A stretch of 64,000 nucleotides of DNA from Shewanella sp. SR44-3 (GTDB lineage Bacteria; Pseudomonadota; Gammaproteobacteria; Enterobacterales; Shewanellaceae): contig NZ_JACJDV010000002.1 in the NCBI RefSeq assembly GCF_014163735.1, positions 124,001 to 188,000 on the forward strand. Direction: 5' to 3'. The notes beneath the pieces were generated by a model that saw only the letters and a list, made by a program, of their open reading frames with translations, did not search any database and had not been told where the DNA came from. The position numbers and the translations under genes were made by a program. Positions 1 through 9,619 of this stretch are shown here, one piece after another. Every line of letters starts with the position of its first letter. The stretch's first letter is position 1.

Positions 1-2
1 CA

Positions 3-1445
3 TGGCTGGCTGAGTCTATTTTTAGCCGCTCACTCAAGGCGCGCCTTATCGTTAGTGCACTGTTATTTGTGTTGCTATTACTGCCTGTTATCGGCTTTGC
101 CCTTAACGATGCCTTTAAAGAGCAAATGCTGGCCAGCGCCAAGGAAGAACTCAGCGCCTACATGTATTCAGTGCTGGCGATAACCGAAGTTGAACAGGGC
201 CAAGTGCTGCTGCCAGAGGTCTTATTAGAAAACCGCTTTAATCTGATTAACTCTGGGCTTTATGCGCTGGTTTCTGCGCCTTCAAATGATGATAAGCTCG
301 ACCAATTACTGCTACGCCATAAGCAGCACATTGTCTGGTCTTCAGCTTCATTTCAAGGACAAGAGAAGCCCTATCGGTTGCCAAAACCTGCCATGGGGCA
401 AATGGATTTTGCTGAAATACAGATAAACAATAAACCTCATCTCATTTTCAGCTTTAGTGCTAACTTTGCCAGTCATGCCGCGATTAGTGGTTCAGCAAGT
501 GAAGCAGAGTCGAGTAGCCCTGAAGCCAACAGCTCAAGCGCCAATCCAACATCAAATTTCCCTGTGACCATACACATCATTAAAGACAAGCGAGCGCTGC
601 TCATCCAAATTAATGCTTTTACGTCAAAGCTATGGAACTGGCTGTGGGTGATTTTAGTGGTGCTGCTAGGTCTGCAATTAAGTTGGTTGCTGTGGACCCT
701 AAAACCACTGGCGCGATTCACCGACGAACTCAATCGAGTCGAACAAGGCCAAGGGACTCAATTAAGCCAAGATTATCCCCAAGAGCTAAACGTGGTCGCC
801 AAGCAGCTCAATGGCTTATTGCGAAATGAGCAAAATCAGCGCCAGCGTTATCGCAACGCCCTTGCGGATCTAGCCCATAGCCTAAAAACGCCACTGGCAA
901 TCATTCAAACCCAGCAGGGGTTAAGCCCAAGCTCTCAAGAGCAAGTTGCCAACATCAACCGCATTATCAGTTATCAGTTAAGACGCGCCCAAAGTGCAGC
1001 AGGTTCAGCTTGGCATTTAGGCGTTCAGGCGGAGAAAGTCACCAGCAAATTATGCCGAACACTAAATAAAATTTATCCTCACATAGACATCCATTGTCAT
1101 GTCGATCAACAGGTTATTTTTAGGGGCGATGAAGGCGATCTCACAGAAATGCTCGGCAATGTGCTCGATAACGCCTGTAAAGCGGCAAAGCATCAACTGC
1201 GTTTGACAGTACTCAGTACTGGCGACCAAGTCATTATTCATGTTGAAGATGACGGCAAGGGAATAAGCCAAGAAAAACAACAAGGTATTTTTGAGCGAGG
1301 CGTCAGAGCAGATACCTACGCCCAGGGTCATGGGATTGGTCTTGCTATCAGCCTTGATTTGGTCACTAGCTATCAAGGGCAGTTGAGCATTACTGAGTCA
1401 GCTCACTTAGGCGGGGCTAAATTCAGTTTTATTTTTCCAAATTAA
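3..1445 (+). CDS. PhoQ-like sensor histidine kinase (5' partial)
   Basis: Inner-membrane two-component sensor kinase. The frame is open from the window edge (position 3), so the true start lies upstream. A GTG at 69 is inside the first hydrophobic segment and is unlikely to be the start. Visible order: TM1 near the beginning, a periplasmic domain of about 150 residues with a Ser/Ala-rich stretch, TM2 (WNWLWVILVVLLGLQL), a HAMP-like linker, the H-box LADLAHSLKTPLA (His codon at 876), N-box GNVLDNACKAAK, G1 EDDGKGIS and G2 GHGIGLAIS. All catalytic kinase motifs are present. The layout and the ALADLAHSLKTPLAIIQ H-box match PhoQ-type kinases, so a response regulator gene is expected just upstream. 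The signal sensed is not evident from the sequence. Confidence 0.85.
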   Translation, partial: WLAESIFSRSLKARLIVSALLFVLLLLPVIGFALNDAFKEQMLASAKEELSAYMYSVLAITEVEQGQVLLPEVLLENRFNLINSGLYALVSAPSNDDKLDQLLLRHKQHIVWSSASFQGQEKPYRLPKPAMGQMDFAEIQINNKPHLIFSFSANFASHAAISGSASEAESSSPEANSSSANPTSNFPVTIHIIKDKRALLIQINAFTSKLWNWLWVILVVLLGLQLSWLLWTLKPLARFTDELNRVEQGQGTQLSQDYPQELNVVAKQLNGLLRNEQNQRQRYRNALADLAHSLKTPLAIIQTQQGLSPSSQEQVANINRIISYQLRRAQSAAGSAWHLGVQAEKVTSKLCRTLNKIYPHIDIHCHVDQQVIFRGDEGDLTEMLGNVLDNACKAAKHQLRLTVLSTGDQVIIHVEDDGKGISQEKQQGIFERGVRADTYAQGHGIGLAISLDLVTSYQGQLSITESAHLGGAKFSFIFPN

Positions 1446-1466
1446 TCACTAGGATTCTTACTGAGT

Positions 1467-1486
1467 GTTCAGCTTAAGTTCAGCTT
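1467..1486 (+). promoter_or_regulatory. 11-bp-spaced direct repeat, candidate response-regulator box
   Basis: GTTCAGCTT occurs at 1467-1475 and again at 1478-1486, a phase of exactly 11 bp, 47 bp before the DUF3300 start codon. OmpR/PhoP-family regulators bind direct half-sites spaced one helical turn apart. The partner of the adjacent PhoQ-like kinase is the natural candidate. Assignment is by inference only. Confidence 0.45.
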
Positions 1487-1532
1487 CACGAGCTTAGTAT
1501 CTTCCCATACCCGAACAGGTTTTGGAGAAGAT

Positions 1533-2813
1533 ATGAACATAATTAATCAAGCTAGCCTGCTTTTTATAAGCCTATTTGTTTCTAGCATGGGTAGCCTAGC
1601 ATCTGCTGCACCGAGTTTACCCATGGCAACCGCTGGACTTAATCAAGCATCACAATTGATAAACCAGCCCAGTGAGCCTCTGTCTCAGGGGCAGTTAGCC
1701 CAGCTTCTGGCCCCTATCGCCCTTTACCCAGACACAGTGCTAACCCATGTATTGATAAGCGCCGCCTATCCCATGGATGTGGTTCAGGCGGAGCGTTGGC
1801 TTAATCAACGCCAAGGCATGAGTCAATCTTCACTGATAAATAGCGCCGAAACAGAGCCTTGGGACCCAAGCATTAAAGCCTTATTAGCATTTCCTTCGTT
1901 ATTACAAAAAATGAGTCAGGATCTCGCTTGGACTCAAGCATTAGGGGAGGCTTTTGTGCAAAATGAAGCTCGGGTACTTGATGCCATTCAGGTGCTCAGG
2001 CAACAAGCCTATGACGCAGACAACTTGAATGAACTGCAAAATATGCGGGTTAGGCGAGTAGAGAAACATATCATCATAGAGCCAATACAAACCCAAGTGA
2101 TCTATCTGCCCTATTATGACAGCCGCTATATCTATGGTAATTGGCACTGGCAGCAACATCCGCCTCATTACTGGCACCGATCAACCTATATTAGCTCAAG
2201 CCGCTATATTGTAGGCTCCAGCCATAGGGGTCATATTTATTGGGATACTGGGGTGAACATTGGAGTGAATTTTTTCTTCAGTGCATTTCATTGGCATAAA
2301 CGTCATGTGGTGGTGACGTCTCACCACAATAGCCATCACTACCAACGCCCACTGCAAATTGTCACCAGCCCTGGGGCGAGGCATTGGCATCACAATAGCG
2401 ATCACAGGGCCAACCACAGAAGCAGTATGAGCAATGGCGATGGCGGCTTATCTAGAAAGCACAGCACCAGTGTCGGCGGACACGGCGCTCAGCAATTTAA
2501 TCGACATCTGCCGACTCAAAAACAGCTGCCAAGCGTCTATCATCAGCCGCGCTATCGCGCTTCACAATCTCAAGGGAGCCAATCACACCAAGAGCGAGAA
2601 CATGCATCTCACGCTCAAGATAATAGGTCTCGTTTAAGCCACTCACCCGTTAGAGCGGCTAAGATAAGGGAATATGCACAACCCATTAGGCAGCAACAAC
2701 GCCAACCCAGCCATCATAACCAGCGCAATGAGAGCCAGCGTAGTCGCAGCGAAAATGGTGACAGGCAGCACAGCAGTAAAGAAAGACACAAAAATAGCAG
2801 CAAAGAGCGTTAA
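1533..2813 (+). CDS. DUF3300 domain-containing secreted protein, His-rich
   Basis: Envelope protein of unknown function. The first 25 or so residues form a Sec signal peptide ending SLASAA. Residues about 50-200 carry the DUF3300 signature (LAQLLAPIALYPDTVLTHVLISA, followed by an AERWLNQ motif). The rest is low complexity and strongly enriched in His, Ser, Gln and Arg, with clusters such as WHWQQHPPHYWHR, which suggests metal or polyanion binding. A GGAG ribosome site lies 7-8 bases before ATG 1533. It sits 88 bp after the PhoQ-like kinase with a direct-repeat operator between them, so it may be a target of that two-component system. The family is recognised; the role is not known. Confidence 0.8.
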   Translation: MNIINQASLLFISLFVSSMGSLASAAPSLPMATAGLNQASQLINQPSEPLSQGQLAQLLAPIALYPDTVLTHVLISAAYPMDVVQAERWLNQRQGMSQSSLINSAETEPWDPSIKALLAFPSLLQKMSQDLAWTQALGEAFVQNEARVLDAIQVLRQQAYDADNLNELQNMRVRRVEKHIIIEPIQTQVIYLPYYDSRYIYGNWHWQQHPPHYWHRSTYISSSRYIVGSSHRGHIYWDTGVNIGVNFFFSAFHWHKRHVVVTSHHNSHHYQRPLQIVTSPGARHWHHNSDHRANHRSSMSNGDGGLSRKHSTSVGGHGAQQFNRHLPTQKQLPSVYHQPRYRASQSQGSQSHQEREHASHAQDNRSRLSHSPVRAAKIREYAQPIRQQQRQPSHHNQRNESQRSRSENGDRQHSSKERHKNSSKER

Positions 2814-2892
2814 CAAGCGGTAATACTAGCGATAAGAAATGAATATAGAAATAGTTGCACTTTTAAACAACAGACGTTAACCTACGCAAGAG

Positions 2893-2914
2893 GTTAACAT
2901 TTCGTTAACATTTA
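2893..2914 (+). promoter_or_regulatory. Tandem 11-bp repeat upstream of small secreted protein
   Basis: GTTAACATTT is repeated at 2893-2902 and 2904-2913, again with an 11-bp phase, and a third GTTAAC lies at 2876. The repeats stop about 35 bp before the next start codon. The geometry fits an OmpR-family operator close to the promoter. It could also be a chance AT-rich repeat. Confidence 0.35.
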
Positions 2915-2948
2915 GACAGCAACCATCAGCCAGTTTAAAGGATTATTC

Positions 2949-3311
2949 ATGAAAAAATTTCTTAGTGTGGCCGCAGTACTATCAACAAGCCTATTTGCAT
3001 CACAAGCATCAGCGGCAAGCATGGAATGCTATGTAGACACCCAAGCATATGACCAATATACCTCTGGTCATTGTTTTGCACTCGTTTATGGGGCAAGAAG
3101 TGCTACAGCTGTCTTTAGAATAGCTGGGGCAAACAAACCTATTAGTTCAGTTATTTGGGGAGATAAAGCAGCAAGTTGTGGTACTTCTGGTACTTCATGC
3201 TCATTCACCATACGCCCTTTTGTATCCAATAAAGCCTCTGCGACTATCCTCTATCAAGACGGTACTTGGGCTACGGCCTCAGCGACAGCCTCTTTTGAAG
3301 ATGGCCGCTAA
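2949..3311 (+). CDS. Small secreted protein, function unknown
   Basis: 120 residues. The N-terminus MKKFLSVAAVLSTSLFASQASA is a clear Sec signal peptide with an ASA-type cleavage site. The mature part is about 97 residues with four cysteines in two pairs (around MECYVD/GHCFAL and ASCGTSGTSC), consistent with two periplasmic disulfides, and is rich in Ser, Thr and Ala, suggesting a beta-sandwich. No family was recognised. An AAAGGA ribosome site precedes ATG 2949, and an intrinsic terminator follows at 3347-3378, so this is a monocistronic unit. The direct repeats upstream suggest regulated expression. Confidence 0.7.
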   Translation: MKKFLSVAAVLSTSLFASQASAASMECYVDTQAYDQYTSGHCFALVYGARSATAVFRIAGANKPISSVIWGDKAASCGTSGTSCSFTIRPFVSNKASATILYQDGTWATASATASFEDGR

Positions 3312-3346
3312 GGGTTAAATTTTAAATATCATTCCATCTCCTTTAA

Positions 3347-3378
3347 GGGCACTGCATGTTCACAGCGCCCTTTTTTTT
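3347..3378 (+). terminator. Intrinsic terminator
   Basis: GGGCACTG pairs with CAGCGCCC across an 8-base loop, with one internal mismatch, followed by eight T. It ends the small secreted protein gene and touches the stop codon of the convergent DUF3565 gene. Confidence 0.8.
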
Positions 3379-3589
3379 ACAGTACTAAGACATCTTGTTC
3401 TGCGCCTAAATCGCATTTCTTACAATTTAGCTCAAAACCTAACTTTTCATCCCTGCCTCCTTGGCTGATAACCCAAGGGCGCAGAGTCCAAGGAGGATTA
3501 TGGCGAACATGTTGAAAATGACCACACTTCAATACCGCAACCCAATGCTGTCCATCATCTTGATGGTAATCCACTATGGCTTGTTTCAA
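3377..3589 (-). CDS. DUF3565 domain-containing small protein
   Basis: 70 residues matching the DUF3565 pattern over the whole length: an N-terminal MKQAIVDYHQDD, a central CGHFQHVRHNPPW and a C-terminal LNCKKCD. The CGH...H...CKKC residues look like a small zinc site. No signal peptide, so probably cytoplasmic. The function of the family is unknown. The gene stands alone, convergent with the secreted protein gene and downstream of the der terminator on the same strand. Confidence 0.75.
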   Translation of the reverse strand: MKQAIVDYHQDDGQHWVAVLKCGHFQHVRHNPPWTLRPWVISQGGRDEKLGFELNCKKCDLGAEQDVLVL

Positions 3590-3636
3590 GTTTGTCTCCT
3601 AGGCATAAATTCATCTAGATACGCGTTTTTAGACAT

Positions 3637-3665
3637 AAAAAAGCCTGAACAAGTCAGGCTTTTAG
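3637..3665 (-). terminator. Intrinsic terminator of der operon
   Basis: AAGCCTGA and TCAGGCTT form a perfect stem with a short ACAAG loop. Read on the minus strand it is followed by a run of T, about 30 bp after the der stop codon. Confidence 0.85.
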
Positions 3666-3697
3666 TTTAAGCAGTAATAGCTCAAAGGCTGATATTA

Positions 3698-5173
3698 CTA
3701 TTGACCTTTGTTCTTTCTGTCGTTGATATGGCTTAAAGCGCGCTTACGACGGCGCTCTTGTCCCATAGTCAATTTATCCACTTTACCTTCGAAGGGATTA
3801 TCACCTTCTTGAAAACGGATCTGAATTGGCGTGCCCACTACTTTTAATGAACGACGGAAGTAGTTCATCATGTAACGCTTGTAAGAGTCTGGCAGCTTGC
3901 TGACCTGATTACCATGAACCACGATAATTGGCGGGTTATAACCACCGGCGTGGGCATATTTAAGCTTAACTCGGCGACCATTAACCAGAGGAGGCTGATG
4001 ATCATCCTGCGACATTTGCATCACGCGCGTTAGCATTGACGTACTCACGCGGCGAGTCGCACTGTCATAAGCTTCTTCGATTGATTCATATAAATGACCA
4101 ACACCTGTGCCATGCAAAGCCGAAATAAAGTGGATTTTGGCAAAATCGATAAAACCTAAACGTCTGTCTAACTCACTCTTAACTCTATCTTTAACGGTTT
4201 GATCTATGCCGTCCCACTTGTTTACCGCAATCACCAATGCGCGGCCAGCGTTTAACGTGAAGCCTAATAAACCTAAATCTTGCTCGGCAATACCTTCACG
4301 GGCATCCACCACAAGTAATACTACGTTAGCATCTTCAACTGCTTTAAGTGTCTTGATCACTGAGAATTTTTCAATGACTTCATGGACTTTACTGCGACGA
4401 CGAACACCAGCAGTATCAATTAAGACGTATTCACGGCCTTCACGTTCCATAGGAATGTAAATACTGTCACGGGTGGTGCCTGGTGCGTCATACACCACTA
4501 CACGTTCTTCGCCTAAAATGCGGTTAATTAGCGTTGATTTACCCACGTTTGGCTTACCAATAATGGCAAGTTTTATCGGCAAGTCTTGCAGACGCTTTTG
4601 CTCAGCTTCGGCTTCTTCTTCCGTGTATTCACGTTCTTCTTCAATGGCTTGCTCGTCATCATCACGATTAAGTCCCATGGCTTCAGCATAGGGAGCTAAC
4701 GCATACTCAATCATGTTGGTCACACCGCGACCTTGAGCCGCCGCCATTTGGTACACTTCACCTAAACCCAGTGCCCAAAATTCACCGCAGACAGAGTCAG
4801 CATCGATACCATCAACTTTATTGGCAACCACGAAGGTAGTTTTATCACGGCTACGTAAATGTTGCGCAATCGCCAAATCGGCAGAAGTTAAACCAGCACG
4901 AGCGTCTGTTAGGAATAACACCACATCCGCTTCTTCAATGGCAGCTAGAGATTGCTCCGCCATTTTGGTTTCAATGCCTTCTTCAGTTCCATCGATACCG
5001 CCAGTATCAACCACAATAAATTCATAGCCAGATAAAAACGCTCTACCGTACTTACGGTCACGGGTTAAACCTGGAAAATCGGCAACTAACGCGTCACGAG
5101 TGCGAGTAAGACGATTAAACAATGTCGATTTGCCGACGTTAGGTCGCCCCACAAGGGCCACTACAGGGATCAT
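3698..5173 (-). CDS. der: Ribosome biogenesis GTPase Der (EngA)
   Basis: Essential double-GTPase that acts in maturation of the 50S ribosomal subunit. 491 residues, the usual length. The first G domain has the P-loop GRPNVGKST at residues 9-17, then DTGG and NKVD. The second has GKPNVGKST near residue 206, then DTAG and NKWD. The C-terminal KH-like domain contains [18 protein letters not shown]. An acidic EE-rich linker joins the two G domains. It is the last gene of the rlmN-pilW-rodZ-ispG-hisS-yfgM-bamB-der run and is preceded by a terminator-like hairpin, so it may also have its own promoter. Confidence 0.98.
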   Translation of the reverse strand: MIPVVALVGRPNVGKSTLFNRLTRTRDALVADFPGLTRDRKYGRAFLSGYEFIVVDTGGIDGTEEGIETKMAEQSLAAIEEADVVLFLTDARAGLTSADLAIAQHLRSRDKTTFVVANKVDGIDADSVCGEFWALGLGEVYQMAAAQGRGVTNMIEYALAPYAEAMGLNRDDDEQAIEEEREYTEEEAEAEQKRLQDLPIKLAIIGKPNVGKSTLINRILGEERVVVYDAPGTTRDSIYIPMEREGREYVLIDTAGVRRRSKVHEVIEKFSVIKTLKAVEDANVVLLVVDAREGIAEQDLGLLGFTLNAGRALVIAVNKWDGIDQTVKDRVKSELDRRLGFIDFAKIHFISALHGTGVGHLYESIEEAYDSATRRVSTSMLTRVMQMSQDDHQPPLVNGRRVKLKYAHAGGYNPPIIVVHGNQVSKLPDSYKRYMMNYFRRSLKVVGTPIQIRFQEGDNPFEGKVDKLTMGQERRRKRALSHINDRKNKGQ

Positions 5174-5199
5174 GATTTTGCCTCTAAAAACATTTCAAT

Positions 5200-5230
5200 A
5201 AAAAGCCCCCGGAATTCAGATCCAGGGGCT
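5200..5230 (-). terminator. Hairpin terminator between bamB and der
   Basis: On the minus strand GCCCC...GGGGGC is followed by TTTTTATT. It lies 25 bp after the bamB stop codon and about 27 bp before the der start. It may cut read-through from bamB into der. Confidence 0.7.
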
Positions 5231-5254
5231 ATAAACAAGGGGTAAACCTTTAAT

Positions 5255-6448
5255 TTATGGAAGGATTACCTGAGCAACTACGCCGCTACGACCTTGCACA
5301 TAAATTTTTCCATCAACCACTTCAGGTTGACTATATAATCCATCACTGTCGACCTGTATACGGCCAACAACTTCACCACTTTCACGGCTAATAAAATGTA
5401 AGTAACCTTCAAAGTCACCCACAATCAGATATTCACCGACAACCGCTGGAGACGTTAGCTCACGGTTTTTAAGGCTCGAATTACTCCACAGCTCTAACCC
5501 GTTGCGCTTATCGACAGCGTAAACACGGCTGCGATCATCAACAAGATATAAGCTTAGCCCTGCTGAAGCGAGTTCATTAAAACTAGAATACTTACGAGTC
5601 CAAATCGTGCGGCCACTTCGCATCTCCATCGACACTAAGTTACCATTGTAACTGACTGCGAATAAATTATCGCCAGAAATTAACGGTGTCATGTCTACAT
5701 CGGCCATACGCGTAAATTCATTACCACCGGTTGGCGCATAAATAGACTGCTCCCATGCCGCTTGACCGTTCTTCTTAACCACAACCGCGATTTTGCCATC
5801 CGCAGTACCTAAGAAGAAGCCACCGGCTTCATAACTTGCTGAACTTGTGCCTCTAAGCGTTAACTTAGGCAGCTGCATTTCATAGCTCCAAAGCTTAGTA
5901 CCGTCATCGATATTATACGCTTCGAAAGAACCTTTGCTGGTATTCACAACCACAACGTCTTCAGCAATAGTCGGGGCCGAGAGTAATTCACCGCCAGCAA
6001 CCACTGACCATACCGTCGCGCCGTCATCAGCATTTAACGCTACAAGTAAACCGCTTTCGCCACCGACGAAGACTTTGTTACGGGCAGCAACAACGCCAGC
6101 AGATAAACGTACGCCTTTGACCTTTGACAATAAGGTATCGCCAAATTCATCGGCAAAGTCTTTGCTCCAAACGGTATCACCGCTGGCTTGATCAAATGCC
6201 ACCACTTCACCATCACGATCGGCAACAAAGATTTTACCATAGCGTACACTTGGCTTAAGGCGAGAATAATAATCATCAATCCCACCGCCAACGCTATCGC
6301 TCCAGCTTATTTCAGGAAATATGCTAGCTTGGAGTTCAACTAACTCACTGATGGGTTCTTCTTCAATATCGCTTGATGAACAGGCCGTAACCAGTGCAAT
6401 ACTTAGCCCTGCGGCCAGTAAATTCTTATACCAGGATTGCATAGTCAC
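5255..6448 (-). CDS. bamB: Outer membrane protein assembly lipoprotein BamB
   Basis: Lipoprotein subunit of the BAM complex that helps insert beta-barrel proteins into the outer membrane. 397 residues. The N-terminus ends in the lipobox LVTACSS, with the acylated cysteine at about residue 23. The body shows the repeated WD/PQQ-like propeller strands (repeats around VVAFDQASGDTVW, LVALNADDGATVW, FEAYNIDDGTKLW, VYAVDKRNGLELW). It starts 4 bp after the yfgM stop codon, so the two are cotranscribed. The gene order yfgM-bamB-der is typical of Gammaproteobacteria. Confidence 0.96.
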   Translation of the reverse strand: MTMQSWYKNLLAAGLSIALVTACSSSDIEEEPISELVELQASIFPEISWSDSVGGGIDDYYSRLKPSVRYGKIFVADRDGEVVAFDQASGDTVWSKDFADEFGDTLLSKVKGVRLSAGVVAARNKVFVGGESGLLVALNADDGATVWSVVAGGELLSAPTIAEDVVVVNTSKGSFEAYNIDDGTKLWSYEMQLPKLTLRGTSSASYEAGGFFLGTADGKIAVVVKKNGQAAWEQSIYAPTGGNEFTRMADVDMTPLISGDNLFAVSYNGNLVSMEMRSGRTIWTRKYSSFNELASAGLSLYLVDDRSRVYAVDKRNGLELWSNSSLKNRELTSPAVVGEYLIVGDFEGYLHFISRESGEVVGRIQVDSDGLYSQPEVVDGKIYVQGRSGVVAQVILP

Positions 6449-6452
6449 TTCC

Positions 6453-7073
6453 TTATGCTTTGTTAAGGCTGTCTAATTTCATTTGCAGCGCTGGACTCGC
6501 TAAAGTCCCACCTAAGGTCACCGCATCTTGATACGCACTTTTGGCCTTATCAAACTCACCTTGACGGGCGTAAAAATCGCCTTTTAACTCATCGCGCTGA
6601 GCACCATAAGCAGTGTCAGTGACATGCTCTAGTGTGGCGAGTGCTGTACCTAAGTTACCTTGCTCAGCTTGTACTCGCGCTAAGCGTAGTGCTGCTATCA
6701 TATCAAGGCCTGCAGCAGGTTTTGCCGCGATAACTTTAGTGTAGGCTTGCTCAGCTTGCGTCAGATCTCCGGCTTCAACCGCAGATTTAGCTAGCATAAA
6801 TTGCAATAGCGCTTGATAACCTTGTTGATCATGGTTTTTCTCAAATTCAGCAGCAGCCTTCATTACATTTGGGCTGTTTTCAGCATCCAAGGCGATAGTT
6901 TGAAATGCTTCAGAGGCAAGCTCAGCACTAGAAACTTGATTTTCTGAATAGGCATTCCAGCCATATAAACCACCTAGACCAATGACAGCGCCTAGTGCAA
7001 TTGAGGTACCGTAATCTTTCCAAAACTGCTTGATAGCATCTACTTGTTGTTCTTCTGTGCTATAAATTTCCAC
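6453..7073 (-). CDS. yfgM: YfgM family membrane-anchored TPR protein
   Basis: Inner-membrane protein with a large periplasmic TPR domain; in E. coli YfgM works with PpiD at the SecYEG translocon. 206 residues: a short cytoplasmic N-terminus (EEQQVDAIKQFWKDYG), one membrane helix at about residues 22-40, then helical repeats of about 160 residues. Its place between hisS (13 bp away) and bamB (4 bp) is the conserved one. The length fits the family. Confidence 0.92.
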   Translation of the reverse strand: MEIYSTEEQQVDAIKQFWKDYGTSIALGAVIGLGGLYGWNAYSENQVSSAELASEAFQTIALDAENSPNVMKAAAEFEKNHDQQGYQALLQFMLAKSAVEAGDLTQAEQAYTKVIAAKPAAGLDMIAALRLARVQAEQGNLGTALATLEHVTDTAYGAQRDELKGDFYARQGEFDKAKSAYQDAVTLGGTLASPALQMKLDSLNKA

Positions 7074-7086
7074 TGCACTTCCCCTA

Positions 7087-8361
7087 TTAAATCAATGCTG
7101 AAATGGTTGCTGCCAAAGCGTCTCTGGCAACTAATTCTTGTTGGTTATTATTTCGTAACGGTTTAATGGCCACTTGATTATTGGCAAGTTCATTCTCACC
7201 TATGATAATGGCGTAAGCTGCACCGCTTTTATCTGCGCGCTTCATTTGCTTTTTAACGTTACCGCCACCGCAATGGCTCATGACTTTAAGTCCTGGTAAG
7301 GCTTCACGCAAACTTTGAGCAACTTTAAACGCTTCAACTAAACATGAATCACCCATGGCAGTAACATACACATCCACTTCCGAGGCGATATCTTGGTTAA
7401 GTTCCAAGGTTTCAAGCAATAATACAATTCGCTCAAGTCCCATGGCAAAGCCCACAGCAGGAGTCTCTTTTCCCCCCAACTGACCGACTAAGCCGTCGTA
7501 GCGACCACCAGCAAGGACAGTTCCTTGTGAACCTAAACTTGATGTGACCCACTCAAAAACTGTGCGGTTATAATAATCTAACCCACGCACTAAGCGTGGA
7601 TTAACTTGGTATTGGATGCCAACAGCGTCCAAGAGTTCACATAAAGTTGAAAAATGTGTTTTTGACTCTTCACCTAAATAATCCATCAAGGCTGGCGCAT
7701 CAGCCAACAAAGCTTGTACTTGGCTGTCCTTAGTGTCGAGTACCCTAAGCGGGTTAGAATACATTCTGCGTTGACTGTCTTCATCAAGCTTGTCTTTGTG
7801 TTGCTCAAGGAAGGCGATTAGCGCATCACGGTAAGCGGCGCGCTCACTAGGATCACCAAGGGTATTAAGCTCAAGACTAACGTGTTCACTTATTCCAAGC
7901 TCTTTCCATAAACGTGCTGACAGCATCAAAACTTCTGCATCTATGTCCGCAGTACCTATGCCATAAACTTCAACACCAAATTGGTGGAACTGGCGATAAC
8001 GGCCTTTTTGAGGACGCTCGTGACGGAACATCGGGCCCATGTACCACAGGCGCTGCTCTTGGTTATAGAGTAAGCCATGTTCATTACCAGCACGGACTGT
8101 TGATGCTGTACCTTCGGGACGCAAGGTTAAGCTATCGCCGTTTCTGTCTTCGAAGGTGTACATTTCTTTTTCAACAATATCAGTAACTTCACCAATAGAG
8201 CGTTTAAAAAGATCAGTACTTTCTACGATTGGAGTGCGAATTTCGCTGTAACCATAAGCACTCACAGATGAACGCAATACGGCTTCAACTTTTTGCCATA
8301 GAGGACTTTGGGTGGGCAGAATGTCATTCATTCCGCGAATTGCTTGGATCTGCTTAGCCAC
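7087..8361 (-). CDS. hisS: Histidine--tRNA ligase
   Basis: Class II aminoacyl-tRNA synthetase that charges tRNA-His. 424 residues, the standard length. Visible: N-terminal [10 protein letters not shown], motif 2 region [13 protein letters not shown]...[20 protein letters not shown], HisA signature [15 protein letters not shown], motif 3 [12 protein letters not shown], and a C-terminal anticodon-binding domain ([17 protein letters not shown]). Cotranscribed with yfgM; separated from ispG by a terminator-like hairpin. Confidence 0.98.
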   Translation of the reverse strand: MAKQIQAIRGMNDILPTQSPLWQKVEAVLRSSVSAYGYSEIRTPIVESTDLFKRSIGEVTDIVEKEMYTFEDRNGDSLTLRPEGTASTVRAGNEHGLLYNQEQRLWYMGPMFRHERPQKGRYRQFHQFGVEVYGIGTADIDAEVLMLSARLWKELGISEHVSLELNTLGDPSERAAYRDALIAFLEQHKDKLDEDSQRRMYSNPLRVLDTKDSQVQALLADAPALMDYLGEESKTHFSTLCELLDAVGIQYQVNPRLVRGLDYYNRTVFEWVTSSLGSQGTVLAGGRYDGLVGQLGGKETPAVGFAMGLERIVLLLETLELNQDIASEVDVYVTAMGDSCLVEAFKVAQSLREALPGLKVMSHCGGGNVKKQMKRADKSGAAYAIIIGENELANNQVAIKPLRNNNQQELVARDALAATISALI

Positions 8362-8385
8362 TGTAATTATCCGATTCTTCGATGT

Positions 8386-8425
8386 AAAAAAACTGCCTTA
8401 GGCCGCAATTGCATCCCTAAGGCAT
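8386..8425 (-). terminator. Hairpin terminator between ispG and hisS
   Basis: On the minus strand GCCTTAGG and CCTAAGGC form a perfect 8-bp stem followed by AGTTTTTTT, just before hisS. It could limit transcription from ispG into hisS. Confidence 0.8.
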
Positions 8426-8439
8426 CAAATATTATGCTG

Positions 8440-9555
8440 TTAATCTGTCTTGTCTGAGATAGCAATCCGATTTGCCATCATGCTGGCCTTGGCGCGTATT
8501 TTAGCTTCAAGGGCATCGACTAAATTTAAGTTATCAAAGCGCTCTTTCTGGCGAATGCCATCGTCATAATAACCACTTTTGTTGGCACCACCAGTAAGAC
8601 CAATATGAGACACTAATGCTTCACCAGGGCCGTTAACCACACAGCCAATAATCGACACATCCATAGGGGTCACTAAATCTTCAAGACGACGTTCGAGCTC
8701 GTTTACCGTATTGATCACATCAAACTCCTGACGAGAGCAAGATGGACAAGCAATAAAATTAATCCCACGGCTGCGAATACGCAGTGATTTAAGAATATCG
8801 AAACCTACTTTGATTTCTTCAATCGGATCGGCTGCCAATGAAATACGGAGAGTATCGCCTATGCCCTCAGCCAGTAACATGCCAAGACCCACAGCTGATT
8901 TCACTGAACCGGCACGCATGCCGCCGGCTTCGGTGATCCCAAGATGTAAGGGTTGACGAATTTGCTTTGCCAGCAAACGATATGACTCTACGGCCAAAAA
9001 TACATCAGAGGCTTTAACGCTGACTTTAAATTGATCAAAATTAAGTCTATCTAGAATATCTACATGACGCATTGCCGACTCTAATAATGCTTCAGGCGTC
9101 GGCTCGCGGTATTTATCCATCAACTCTTTTTCGAGGGAACCACCGTTAACCCCTATTCGAATTGGAATGTTTTTATCACGCGCACATTCAACAACACTGC
9201 GAATTCGTTCTTCATTACCGATATTACCAGGGTTTATGCGCAGACAATCAACGCCGTATTCTGCCACTTTAAGGGCGATACGATAGTCAAAATGAATATC
9301 AGCCACTAAAGGCACGTTTACCTGTTGCTTGATAAGCTTAAAGGCTTCAGCAGCGTCCATGGTTGGCACAGAAACACGCACAATATCTGCACCGACCTTT
9401 TCTAAGGCACGAATTTGCGCAACTGTCGCTTCAACGTCAGTGGTTCTAGTGTTCGTCATAGATTGCACTGCTATAGGTGCACCATCTCCGATAGGCACAT
9501 TACCCACGTAAATACGACTGGAAGGACGACGTTTAATTGGTGTTTCGCTATACAT
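8440..9555 (-). CDS. ispG: 4-hydroxy-3-methylbut-2-enyl diphosphate synthase IspG (GcpE)
   Basis: Penultimate step of the MEP isoprenoid pathway: converts MEcPP to HMBPP with a [4Fe-4S] cluster. 371 residues. TIM-barrel N-terminal part with [20 protein letters not shown] and LRINPGNIG. The iron-sulfur cysteines are in [11 protein letters not shown] and [10 protein letters not shown], both intact. It lies 64 bp after rodZ in the same direction, a common arrangement. Confidence 0.98.
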   Translation of the reverse strand: MYSETPIKRRPSSRIYVGNVPIGDGAPIAVQSMTNTRTTDVEATVAQIRALEKVGADIVRVSVPTMDAAEAFKLIKQQVNVPLVADIHFDYRIALKVAEYGVDCLRINPGNIGNEERIRSVVECARDKNIPIRIGVNGGSLEKELMDKYREPTPEALLESAMRHVDILDRLNFDQFKVSVKASDVFLAVESYRLLAKQIRQPLHLGITEAGGMRAGSVKSAVGLGMLLAEGIGDTLRISLAADPIEEIKVGFDILKSLRIRSRGINFIACPSCSRQEFDVINTVNELERRLEDLVTPMDVSIIGCVVNGPGEALVSHIGLTGGANKSGYYDDGIRQKERFDNLNLVDALEAKIRAKASMMANRIAISDKTD

Positions 9556-9619
9556 GCTGTTTCTCTACTGCTTACAAGCCCGCGGCCATTATACCTAGGT
9601 CTAGCTAGATAACGCTAAT

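Noticed and set aside
2..13. ATG GCT GGC TGA at the window edge
   Set aside because: Could be the end of an upstream response regulator gene, but only four codons are visible, too few to call.
69..1445. GTG at 69 as start of the sensor kinase
   Set aside because: It would remove part of the first membrane segment. The frame is open to the window edge, so the real start is upstream.
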